A program made the translations under genes and the position numbers. The notes beneath the pieces were generated by a model. It made no database searches, had not been told where the DNA came from, and worked only from the letters and a program-made list of their open reading frames with translations. Below, piece by piece: positions 47,742-62,005 of a stretch of 64,000 nucleotides of DNA. Source of the DNA: Artemisia argyi. Taxonomy: Eukaryota > Streptophyta > Magnoliopsida > Asterales > Asteraceae. The stretch is from contig CM060704.1 of assembly GCA_030686995.1 (NCBI GenBank), forward strand, positions 115,422,042 to 115,486,041, written 5' to 3'. Numbering within the stretch: position 1 is the first letter of the stretch; every line of letters begins with the position of its first letter.

Positions 47742-48666
47742 TTATAACTGATGTAAGGAGTTATGTTGTAGTGCTCATAGTGTATAGCTATCACTTTAAG
47801 GAGTTACGTTGTAGTACTCAGTGTCACACGAAGTTGTGGATTGCTCAAGAGGCGAATATTTCGGTTCTTTATCAAGGATAGTACAAGCATTAAGTCACTA
47901 GGGGTGTTTACTTCATTTTTCAAGTTGGTCATATCTGGTTGTCTCCATTTATGGTCATTACTAGTAGCCGGTGAATTAAAAAGAGGTTCGTTTAAAGGTT
48001 GATTTGAGAGAAGTATTGAGAGTATTTTTCGACATATTCTCACGGAATTATGCTTATACGGCTTTAATATTACATCAAGTACAAGGTAATTTATGGCATG
48101 TATACAACACTATGATGATTCCGATAACTCGCAACCATCAGGAGGGAGAAGAACATGGCGAAAGAAGTAGTGTTTCGTCTTCAATAATTTGGTTGATCGA
48201 GGGAACTGTGCTTAATCAGGAACCATTGAGGTACTAAGAATGTGTACATCGGGGCTTATTACCAACTTGGAATGCAAACTTATGTGAGTTATGTTGTTAT
48301 GTTGCTCCCCGAATGACAACCATGGTGCTACAGTCAAGTGTCTACTTACTTTGCTGCGTGTTATAAGACTTAAGAGTTTGATGAAATAGAGAGTTGTCAG
48401 TTCAGGAGAGAGCAGGAAAAAGAAAGAAAAGGCTCACTAGTTAGGAGGGAGTGATAACCTAACTAGACCGTTACAGTTGAAGTTCAGAGCTACAGAGATC
48501 AAATGTCGAGATCGTCGAAAGAGGAGAACTTCAAGTTTGCCTCAGTATCTAGGCCACATAGACTCTGTGCTTCAACAAAGTCAACATTGTTTATTATTAT
48601 TGTAATTTTCTTTGTTTATAGGTCTCATTGTAACCATTCACGTGTGACGATATCTTGGAGGGAGAT
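47742..48666 (+). mobile_element. Unassigned TE-derived sequence before a copia-like LTR
   Basis: Begins at the break in element D. An imperfect ~43-bp tandem repeat (AAGGAGTTAYGTTGTAGT) occurs at about 47755 and 47799. GGAGGGAGA at 48657-48665 resembles a copia PPT. No RT or other domain recognised; the 77-codon frame 48004-48237 matches nothing I know. Confidence 0.35.
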
Positions 48667-48912
48667 TGTTAGCCTCACTTATTTATAAAGATAACGTCAC
48701 ATACGTGAATTGGACTAGATTCGTAGGAAGTAGTGCCCGCAGGGGCTACTCTTGTACATTAGGCAAACATGTAGTATGATGAGCCTATAAATACCCCTCA
48801 TGACTCTCCATGAGGGGTGTGGGGAAATCATTGTGCAAACTTCATTTATCAATCTAATATACTTTGTGTTTTCTTCACCCTGTCTCTACTCTTTCTCTCT
48901 CTAAACTAAACA
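48667..48912 (+). repeat. Copia-type 3' LTR, about 246 bp
   Basis: TGTTAGCCTCAC follows a purine tract. CTATAAATACCCC (48786-48798) is a TATA region, followed by a pyrimidine-rich stretch and the end CTAAACTAAACA. No matching 5' LTR in the window. Confidence 0.5.
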
Positions 48913-49347
48913 TGGATTTCATCTTCTTTGATCAACCTAGACCTCCAGAACCATATAAATCTTTGTATTATCGGTCCTACAAATCTTAATATTTTAAGCC
49001 TTCCATTATAGGCAAGTCTCAAATGCTTTAAAAAGTAGTATAGATATAAACGCTCCTTATTTTCATAAAAAATATTAGACCGATTCTCTAGCTTATTCAC
49101 ATCATTTAACTATCGCCATTTACTTTTATCTTTATACATACTTGTATTCGTTAGGTTTGAAATAACTCTCTTGACATCTTATGGTTATAAAAAGTTTACA
49201 AACACATATCAATATATTACTTTCCCACATGAAACGACGTCATTTCATGTGAGTAGTAGTAGCCCGACCCAACATAAAAATTAGCCCAGCCGAAATGTTG
49301 TCATGTGCTGGTTTTGTTTAATTAAAGAAATATTTCCAAAACAGCCT

Positions 49348-49681
49348 GTGTTAGGAATCGTCTAAAGTGTTAATTATTGGTCTTGTAATAGTTACGATAT
49401 ATAATAACTTGTAATAGAACTAGTAATACGTTTAACCCGCTAATGGCCCAATAGGAGGCCCAACCCAATGTGTAGTCGGCCCACCTCGCTACATTTGCTT
49501 GTATAAATACCCACCCCCTTACACCAAGGTAGAGGGTGTGGTTTAATATTATTTTGTCCTAATAGAGTTCGATTTATCTTTTGCTACCACGCTGCCTCTC
49601 TCTCTACTCCACTACTCTTTCTACTTCGCTACTCTTTCTCTCAAACTTCTATTATTATCATCTTGTGTGATTTGATACAAT
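49348..49681 (+). repeat. Possible copia-type solo LTR
   Basis: TGTTAGGAATCG start, TGTATAAATACCCACCC TATA region near 49500, and a CT-rich leader. The end (about TTGATACA) and a TSD could not be fixed. Similar in plan to 48667-48912. Confidence 0.3.
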
Positions 49682-49840
49682 ATGTAGGGACCTATAGCCT
49701 CCTAAAATATGCAACAAGTTATAAAAACTACCTTAAACATGTTACTATTTACGACCTTTTATATAACAAACTTATCTAACAAATATCTAACGATTTCTTT
49801 AACAAAAAATACACCGATGAAAAGGCCTTTGGTTTAATGG

Positions 49841-50581
49841 TGATGTATGAATATAAAACGTATATGAAACAAATAAACGCAGCGGAAAATCATCACCAAC
49901 AATGGATCCATATAGCCATATGATCAATCAAATAATAAACAACAACATGTTATACCTTTGTAGCGTGATCGGTAGAATCATATGGAGACCATCACCAACA
50001 CCATGAACCACCTATGAAATCAAGTGACCAAAATAGATCACCTCTGTGATGGAAACACACTACACGTCATAGAACACCACCCGATGCTAGCCTAAACCTT
50101 GTAACCATTATTCTTGCAACAATCTACAATAGATTAAGCCAAGAAAAAAGATCAAAAACACAAACCCTAGATGGGGTTTTGTTTTGCCGTGAGTTTTATG
50201 AGGAGAGAAAGGGGAAGAGACTTTTGGTAAGTTAATTCTTGTATCTCTCATTTTGGAAGACTAAATCAATTTAGTCTTATCATAATAGAAGTTACACAAA
50301 GCCCCTCAAAAGCTCATATTTGCCCCTCTAGTCCCTCCCTAGGCCAGCCATGATAAGGGCCCAAAATGGGCTTGCTCATTGTTGGCCCGGTCCTAAAACA
50401 CTAAGTCTAACTTCGTGTTTAAAGGCCCGTTATTGATCCCAAGTTACGTAGTCGTTTATATATTGTAAATACGATAAATACAATCTATAAATTGGTGTCT
50501 CTGTGTATAAGTGTGTGACCCCATAGGCTCACATATGTCTAGCCATATAATTATTTATTATGACACGAGCATACTCCAACA
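49841..50581 (-). repeat. 3' LTR of a minus-strand non-coding LTR element
   Basis: On the minus strand TGTTGGAGTATGCTCG begins at 50581, directly after the purine run AAGTGGGAGC (a copia-like PPT). The distal end, near TGATGTATGAA (49841), is approximate. GTTTATATATTGTAAATACG may hold the promoter. Confidence 0.45.
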
Positions 50582-52721
50582 GCTCCCACTTACGACGTCA
50601 TAATAATCAAGTAATTATACAAGCAAAGGTTAGTGTCTAGCAACACGCCAATGCCCCTAGAAATATGTGAGGGTAGTTTCTTAAACTTCTCATTTAAATG
50701 GTTTATATGCCATCCTTCCTTTTGTTACAGATACTATGTTGAACACTAGACATGGATCAAAGTCATTCCAGTTGTTCAACTGTTATGTTTCTCGATCTAG
50801 ATATTGAACAAGATTACTAAGTGAATTAAGATTCATCTTAATCTCATTTGGGTACGGCCATACAAACATCTGTTCAATTCATCGAGGGGCCCAATAGTAT
50901 CTAACTCCATGACATGTGGAGGAACAAATCCTATTTTGACTGCACGTGTCATTCATGTGTTTCAAATCACTCCTGAAAATGGTTTTTATAACCACCTTAT
51001 TCAGGACAGCGTTTAATCATATCAAAGAATAAAATTCCGCACATGTAAGACCTACTTGCATCTCAAGTCTAAGGATAAGAGACATAACCATTTGCGAGAT
51101 TCACTATTGACGCCGATCCATGCAGTGAATTCTCGAAGGTTGGGTCAGTCCAATGTTCATCACAATAAACAACATATGAGTTTGGCAAATAAATCACCAA
51201 CACGCTCACATTTGCCTTAATTCGATGATACTCCCGTATCGTCAACTGGAAATGGACAATTTTAGAATAAATAAATTATTCATGGATTAAACATGCAACT
51301 ATTGAACACATTAGTATAAATGAAGACGATAATACCCGGTATATCAATTCATTATATAATACGACTACTTACAGTTCCATTATCCAAATACTAAAAAGAA
51401 AGATATGCACAAGACTACATATAGATCGGAATCTGATGTTTCCACCATGATCAATTTTGTTGTACAAGACAACAAGTAGTCATCTGAGTAAACTTTGAGA
51501 ATACTTGTTTCAAAATTCAAAAATGTTTTGAATGATGATTGTCCTTTGTGCAATCAAGTACAATACGAGTATTGCAACAATACATTCCATAATGTGTTTG
51601 AAGCTAGCAAAACACTTACTTTAGACAGTCATAATAACAGTTTCCTAAACTATAAAGTATTATTATTCTTTTAATGTATAATGCATTAATGCTCTCAATC
51701 GAGCACATCTAGTTAGAGGTGTCATCATTCATGATGTCATCCTACTACGACTAGAGTTGACATCATCTCAATTTATATAAGTATCAATGAATGAAAATAT
51801 AACAGAGCTCCTCAAATATCCGTAAACGTTTGAACAAATCTTTGGTCCTTTGCAGGTCCATTAGGTTGTTCGTTTAACAAGTATCTAATGACTTTCACTT
51901 AGATATTTGTTGTTATCAACTCATCTTGCATTCATGCAAATGATATAAATAATCCCATACATAATATGACTTACATAATGAATCCTTTAGTTAAACTTAA
52001 GGTTTCCATTCATGCATTCAATCTCTTCATGTAAGATTGATCATTGAGACTCCCCTCAATGACATGTCATATTGTATTTAGATTATTAACCGCTTATGTT
52101 TATCCTAATAAACACATGCAACAAGGTTTTATGTTTTATTTCCTAAATTCCTTAATTGAAACTTCATTCCAGGCTAAGGATTAAAGTCTAGCTTAGATGG
52201 AATATTATTTCTTATATGTTAACAACATATGAGATTTAAGAAAATAAATTCATTTATCCAACTTGCACTCTGAGTTCTCAAGAGTAATCTTATTTAATCA
52301 AAATCAAATTAATGATTAAATTAAGATTTCTGCTCCTAGATGCATGATCTAATCCACACCTGGATTCTTATGTCTTGTATACATAATAAAGATTATATAG
52401 ATTCATAAACCCTTTTGATTACTCATCGTCCTCGCAAAAGTAACCAAAAGTGTTTTGAAATCCTATTGTCATACTTCATTTACATGAAAACAAGTATGAC
52501 AATTAATCATCTTTATACATTTAATGTTTGTAGGTATGAAGATTTAATCACAATCAATTTCTTGAGTACGAGTAAACTCCTTCTACTACGCATGCATTAA
52601 ATGTGTGTATAAGTTTGTCCTTTTGAGTATTCTTATCAAGAAACTCATTTTAAACCTCACAGTCTAACTGATTGGTAAGAGATCAATCAAACTCTATGAG
52701 TGATTATCTACAAAGGACTGC
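50582..52721 (-). mobile_element. Internal part of a non-coding (LARD-like) LTR element
   Basis: Lies upstream (minus strand) of the PPT and LTR at 50581. About 2.1 kb without ORFs or domains. The phrase style is that of large retrotransposon derivatives I recall from plants. Ends where the element G LTR begins; no primer site or 5' LTR found. Confidence 0.35.
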
Positions 52722-55959
<3,238 letters not shown>

Positions 55960-55973
55960 AAATCCCCCAGACT
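55960..55973 (-). promoter_or_regulatory. Polypurine tract of element G
   Basis: AGTCTGGGGGATTT on the minus strand abuts TGATGAG. A second copy of the core is at 57595-57617. Confidence 0.75.
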
Positions 55974-57386
55974 AAGGTATTGCCGTGCCCTCACGCAATG
56001 TCATCACCTCACGCTTAAGAGATAAATAATTTCAAAACCTCTCTTTACTGACGTTGTAAAGTAGCAATGATGTTCAAAAGAGATAGTAAAATCATTTATT
56101 CTCAAAAACGCTCCGTTTTCCGATTTTCATGAATAACAACTACTACTACTCTTTTTGTATTTTTTCATTTTTATATATGTGACGGTTTGCTTTGACTTTC
56201 ATTATCAATTCTTATCTGTTGATAACTTTCAGGGTCTACGAGTAGAAACACTTCTCACAGAGAAGAGACCGTACGGATAAAAATTGTCATCCTTGATTTT
56301 TCACAAGCTCCCAAACTAAGCGTAAAATCGAAATCATTGTTTATCAGAAGTTAAATGCTAACACTGCCTACAAAAGTTACTTGTGTATTACCTCTTGTTC
56401 CCAGGTCCTAAGTTTGGTATCTCAAGATTTTAATTTGTGAGAAATGAATTGCTTCATATTTTCTCGTTTCGATATTTGTTAGTCCGATAAGAGCACAAAA
56501 TTTGAACGCTAAGTAGTTTCCAAACTTTCCCTCGAAAACCCCTGCATACAGAAATCGGGTCCACATGAAGGTCTCTGATTTAACATGATTTGTGGAGGCT
56601 CCCTTTTTATTTATGACCAAGACATACCATGTTTGATACCCGAAACGGAAGCTTTTTATTAGGGAAACCCCCGGAGTCGAAGCTTGGCATTTTTGCATAA
56701 TCATAAGCACTTTAATAATACTTTGGTCCTTAGTCCTTTATTCTTTTACAGTCAACGGTTTATGAGCCGCCAAGATGTAAGAGCTTTATTATGACTTTGG
56801 ATTTCTATCCGCTGCTTTTTTATAGCTTTGGATTCCTCTGCCTTTTTATTTGGCTTTGGACTATTATTATCGATATTCATAACTATATGCCAAACCCCAA
56901 GTCCTACGGCCTTTACTAAGATCACAACATCGGCTGCGAACCGGCAAGATGCAATAGTCTATTTCACCGTAACACTGGCAGTACCTCAATGTGTACCAAA
57001 CTCCCATATGCAGAGATTTTGTTGGGAACGAGAAAAAACTAAGTATTGCCCAAACCGTATACCCTTAATTAATCCTAGACATCTATTATATATTGGTGAC
57101 GTTGCTGATGGGAACAAGGAGGCCACAAGTACCTCTCGTGGGTTTTTTAAATCCTAGTAATGCGATCCTTGTATAGCACGAAACTTCTAAATAAACTCTA
57201 TCATTCCTCGATCTCCGCAAATTTAAAATCCCAAGTAATGAGATCCGTGGATGCTTAGCCATAATCTTATGATTATTTTGGTTAAGGGAGACGAGCTAGG
57301 GCTCAACACGCCCGATCAAGTGGAACATTTATTTCTACTCTCGCCGGTAGGAAAGTCAAAACAAGGTGTCAAAACTTATTATTCAT

Positions 57387-57492
<106 letters not shown>

Positions 57493-57594
57493 CATATAAA
57501 AAAGTGACAAAAATTTAAATTTTTTGGTGGAAAATGGAGTTGCGTAAGTTAACAGCTCAGACAATGGTACAGGTCAAATCGAATCGAAGATTCA

Positions 57595-57641
57595 CCCCCC
57601 CCCCCCCCAGACTAAAGTGAAACATTGTCCTCAATGTTTAA
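57595..57641 (-). other. Second PPT-like core and stem-loop in element G
   Basis: On the minus strand AAACATTGAGGACAATGTTT is followed by CACTTTAGTCT and 16 G. CTTTAGTCTGGGGG nearly repeats the true PPT (CCTTAGTCTGGGGG at 55964-55977). Confidence 0.65.
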
Positions 57642-58172
57642 AGGGACGGGTAATCCTACGTAAAATCTAAGGTCGTTTATTAATTATGCAAGAGATAAAC
57701 GTTAGTCGATAAGATTTTGGATATGGTGAATTTCCGAAAAAGCAGCGAAGAATGAGACTCGAGTGGAGAGAACGACAAACCACGAGCACGAGAGTCCTCA
57801 AACTTCGGGGAAATTCCTGAACATTCATAAACAACAACCACGAAAACACGAGTTTGGAAAGGGTCGCCCCCCTCACGTCACGTTATTAGAAAATAGAAAA
57901 TAAAGAAGATGAAATGGATAAGCATGGGGTGCCTCCCACGAAGCGCTTGTTTTTGTTCACCGAGTCACATGAGCTTGACTCGATCACCGAATTAATTCGT
58001 CCTTGGGGAGAGCAAATGGAAAATAATCTCCATCGGGCTTTCATTCAAAATATTTTGAAAAACATAAGACTTAATTGAAAGTTCCATCCCGAAGAGATGA
58101 CCACTGGTATTTTAATTTTGAAACTTTTGAAAAATGATACCAGGATAAAAAAACAACATCCTCACTCCTCAC

Positions 58173-58244
58173 GGAGTGAAGGATAAGAGAAATCACACCA
58201 AACGTTATAAACGGCAAGAACGTTATGATAACAATCTTAAAAAA
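58173..58244 (-). other. Predicted hydrophobic helix in the gag-pro C-terminus of G
   Basis: FFKIVIITFLPFITFGVISL and the next four residues, about 24 residues with a single charge, preceded by acidic and followed by His/Arg residues. Could be a membrane segment. Confidence 0.5.
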
Positions 58245-58400
58245 CTCATCCTCATCAAAAAAGAACTTCATAATTGTGAAATTATGACTTTTATTATTTA
58301 AGCTCCTTTTAAAATCCTTTCCGGGTGGGAGGGATGGGAAAAACTTTTCATTCAAACTCTTAATTTTAAGAACTCCACCCGGATCATGATCAACTTCAAG

Positions 58401-58640
58401 ATCAAAACTGAAACTTTCATATTCAGGTTTAGAAAACTTTTCAATTTCACATTCAGATTTATCAAAACGAAATGACTCAAACTCCAGAAGAGAGATAAAA
58501 GCATGAGAAGTGGTACTGCCACGACTCGTCTCTTTCGTATGATCGAAATGAAAAGCTTCAAACGTCGGATCAGAAAAATCAAGATGATAAGTGGGATTGC
58601 CACTTATTTCCTCAGTCGTATCGAAGTTAAAACTCTCAAA
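58401..58640 (-). repeat. Four FESFxFD protein repeats
   Basis: FESFNFD, FEAFHFD, FESFRFD and YESFSFD at residues 231, 257, 284 and 304 counted from 59330 downward. Spacing 26, 27 and 20 residues, acidic linkers. Confidence 0.85.
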
Positions 58641-61478
58641 GTCTGGTAAAAATTCCTCGAGCTCGGGCTCAAGAGGATCGTCAATTATAAGCTCAATCTT
58701 CATCTTAACTTTATCCGGAGGGATTAACGGTTCATCGTTCAACAAATTGTTAAGAAAAATAGTATCCCCCTCCGAATCACAGTAAGAATCATCAATTTTA
58801 GAAAACGGAATCGTATCAATAGCAAGAAATTCATCGACCTCTTCCCAAAAAGAATCATGTTCCTTAGTTGGAGGAAATGATGGGGAAGAGTCGGAGACGA
58901 ACGTTTTCACAAAATCATCAAAGGTAAAATCACAAACATCGATGCTTTTGACGGAATACTTCTTTGATTTTGAATCATCGGCTTTAAAAATCATAATATC
59001 ATCATCGTGTCGTAAAGTTAGAGTATCCTCATAATGGTCTACTAGGGCTTTTGCGGTTCGTAAAAACGGTCGCCCTAGTATTAGAGGAACTCTCGGATCA
59101 GCTTCAAAATTGACAACAACAAAATCTGCCGGAAAAGTACACGAATTCACACGAACAAAAACGTCCTCAGCAATTCCAACTGGATGAGTGATCGATCGAT
59201 TAGCAAGCTCCAAAGTCATTCTCGTCGGTTTAAGAGCTCCCATTCCAAGTTGTTCGTAGATCGATAATGGCATGAGGTTAATAGTCGCACCCGAATCGGC
59301 CAGGGCGTTGCAAACGTCTTGATCTTTCAATGAACACGGAATGAGAAACTTTCCCGATTCACCAAGCTTTTCGGGAAGCTTCTAGAGAAGAATTGCGGAA
59401 CATTGAGCATTTATCGGCGTTTCGGCTAATTCAAGCAATTTCTCTTTATTACTTATGAGGTTTTTGAACGTGGAAGCAAATTTTGGCATGTACACGAGAG
59501 CATCCATAAAACTTATATCAAAGTGCAATTTTTGAAAAATATCCAGAAATTTTTCCATTTGTTTTTTAGATTTTTCACGAAGCTCTTCATCGTTAAATCG
59601 TGACAGATATGGCAATTTAGACTTGTATTTCACATTATTCTCAAAAATGACTTTTTCTTTATCCTTTGACGTTTGGACAACCGGAGGTTGGACGTTTTCG
59701 GAACCTCCGTTATTAATAGGAGGAACCGGGTCCTTTGTCGCCTCAGTCTCACAGTCCACTACCTTAGGCGGAGACGAAGAAGAAGAGGTAGTCGGCACTG
59801 TGGGTTCATATAAAGCACCACTGCGAGTCGTGATTGCCTTGATCTCGCCCCTTGGGTTAGCGATCGTGTTGCTTGGAAGAGTACCCGAACCCGAGGGTCG
59901 ATCATTTAAAGACTTTTTCAATTCAGCCATTTGATTAATAAACATTTTATTCATTTCCTCTTGACTTTTCATAAATTGCTTGAGTAATTCATCCGAAGAA
60001 GACTGATTCACAACTGGATTTTGAAAATTTTGACCACGATTCTTGTTATTGAAACCTTGATTTTGATAATTCTGATTTCTATGATTATAATTCCCATGAT
60101 TAGCATTTTGAAAATTTCCATGAAAATTCCCTTGATTCGGGTCTTGATTATAATTTCCCCGATTTTGATTTTGAAAACCATGATTTTGATTCTGAAAACC
60201 ATTGTTCATCCGATTTTGATTATCATTGTGATTAAATTGATGATTTCGGTTTTGCACATTTTGATTAACTTGATTGACTTGATTAACTGGATTAACTTGA
60301 TTCGGTTGATTGAAACCGGGTGGTCCAACATAATGGTTCGAACGGTAGCTAAGAAGATTTCAGTCACCCGGTGGTTGGTATCCGTTACCGCCCATATTGT
60401 AGGTTCCCGAAGTAGCATACACATTCTCGTGAGTGTAGCCACCGGTGGCTGGGCACTCAAAATACGAATGAGGACCACCACAAGTCTCACAAACATTGTT
60501 GACCATATTGACTTGATGGTTTTTGACTTGATTTTGATTCTGAGACATTTGGTGCATTCGTAAAACAGCAGTCGACAAATCATCGAGTTTCTTAGTAATT
60601 GCGGCTATTTCAGAATTAGACGTAGAAGAATTTTGAGCAACGGTTGTTCTTGACTCATTCCTCTTGGCAGAGGAATCCCAGTAATTGTAATGAGCAGTCA
60701 TGTTCTCAATAAGTTCGTAGTAATCTTCAGGATGTTGTTTCATAAAAGTTCCACCCGCATCTGCATTGATCGTGTCCCGATGTCGCAAAGTCAAACCATT
60801 GTAAAACGTATCGATAATCGTAACAAGAAGCATGTTATGGTTTGGACACCGATCAATAGCAAGCTTATAGCGTTCCCAAGCTTCGAATAAAGATTCGTCG
60901 GGAAGCTGACGGAAATTGCTAATATCGTTTCGAAGTTTCGTCACCATCGATGGTGGAAAATATTTCGCCAAGAACTTCGATACCATTTCTTCGAAGGTAT
61001 GAATCGAGTTCTTGGGAAGACGATCAAACCAAGCGGTAGCATGATGCGTAAGAGAATAGGGGAAGAGAGAAAGACGAAGGGCGTCATCGGAGACCCCATG
61101 TTGTTTCATACTTTGGGTGACGGTTAAAAATTTGTCGAGATGCTTGTTAGCATCGTCACCCGGTAATCCGTGAAATTGGCACGAATTCTGGACTTGTTGA
61201 ATCATGTGGTGCTTAAGTCCAAAATCCGTAGCCTCAATATTGAGAGGGGCAATCGGACCGCCTCTTCCGTGCATTGTCGGTTGACACAGCTCCTCCATCG
61301 TTCGGAGATCGGGAGCTGGTGCATTTTGAACAACACCCACCGGAGGGTGTTGATTGTTGTGGTTGTTTTGTTCCATTTCCGTGATGTTAGGGAAACGAAC
61401 TTTGTGTGTGTGACGTATCAAACTCTCGGGGTTCGATAATGGAGAAATAAGATGTTTAGAAGATGAACGGGTGTTCAT

Positions 61479-61983
61479 ACACCACAAAAACTCAAATTTT
61501 GAAAAATAAAAGGAAAATCAAATTTGAAAAGGAAAATCTTTTTGTATTTTTGTATTTATAAAGCAAAATTCAAAAACTTAAACTTTTGTTTTGTTTCTTT
61601 TTCAAACGTTACGTTAATCGTAAACCGTTTCCCTTAATCTACTCGCGACGGAACGGGAGAGAAGAATGGATCTCTCTTCAGCTTGCAATTTAATGTCAAA
61701 GCTTCCGTATTTTCCGCTTATTCGGTCGTAGAATCAAAGTAATCCGATTAGCAACTAATTTCACGCGTAGTTATATTGAGAAGTTTTTTTTGGTTTACAA
61801 CGCCCTTCCTTTCGGTCGAGACGAGGCTGTAACTTTATTATTTTTTTTTGGTGTTTTTGAAAACACTTTAGGAAAAGTGTTTTTGATTTTTCAATTTTTT
61901 TTGGTTTTTATAGAAAATATATACAAGGAAGGTTTTCAAAACACAATTTCGAAAAACGAAAACGAAAAATTCACTTCAACCTT
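61479..61983 (-). other. Leader between primer site and gag of element G
   Basis: Untranslated leader of about 500 bp, AT-rich, no ORF. Packaging signals would be expected here, but none is identifiable. Confidence 0.5.
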
Positions 61984-62000
61984 CCCCGGCAGCGGCGCCA
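61984..62000 (-). other. Primer-binding site, element G
   Basis: TGGCGCCGCTGCCGGGG on the minus strand, one base off the Athila tRNA-Asp-type site; the LTR ends six bases before it. Confidence 0.88.
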
Positions 62001-62005
62001 AAAAT

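Larger units (their letters stand above)
58071..61478 (-). pseudogene. Gag-protease polyprotein of element G, two nonsense codons
   Basis: One frame of about 1136 codons (start Met at 61478; the upstream Met at 61487 is also possible) broken only by TGA at 60357 and TAG at 59379. Gag: NSCQFHGLPGDDANKHLDKF, HATAWFDRLPKNSIHTFEE, KYFPPSMVTKLRNDI; knuckle-like CETCGGPHSYFEC near 60490; Asn/Gln-rich stretch (60000-60300); ITTRSGALYEP, typical of Athila gag. Protease: ADSGATINLMPLSIYEQL (DSG at residues 12-14 after 59330), LILGRPFL at 84-90. Then an acidic tail with four FE(S/A)FxFD-type repeats (58640-58401) and a hydrophobic stretch (58244-58173) of membrane-helix length. No RT. Family role: particle protein and its protease. 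Confidence 0.88.

Noticed and set aside
56408..57157. Two ORFs of about 100 codons in the G 3' region as an env-like gene
   Set aside because: Opposite strands, no signal or coiled-coil pattern, no resemblance to known Athila ORF2 that I can see.
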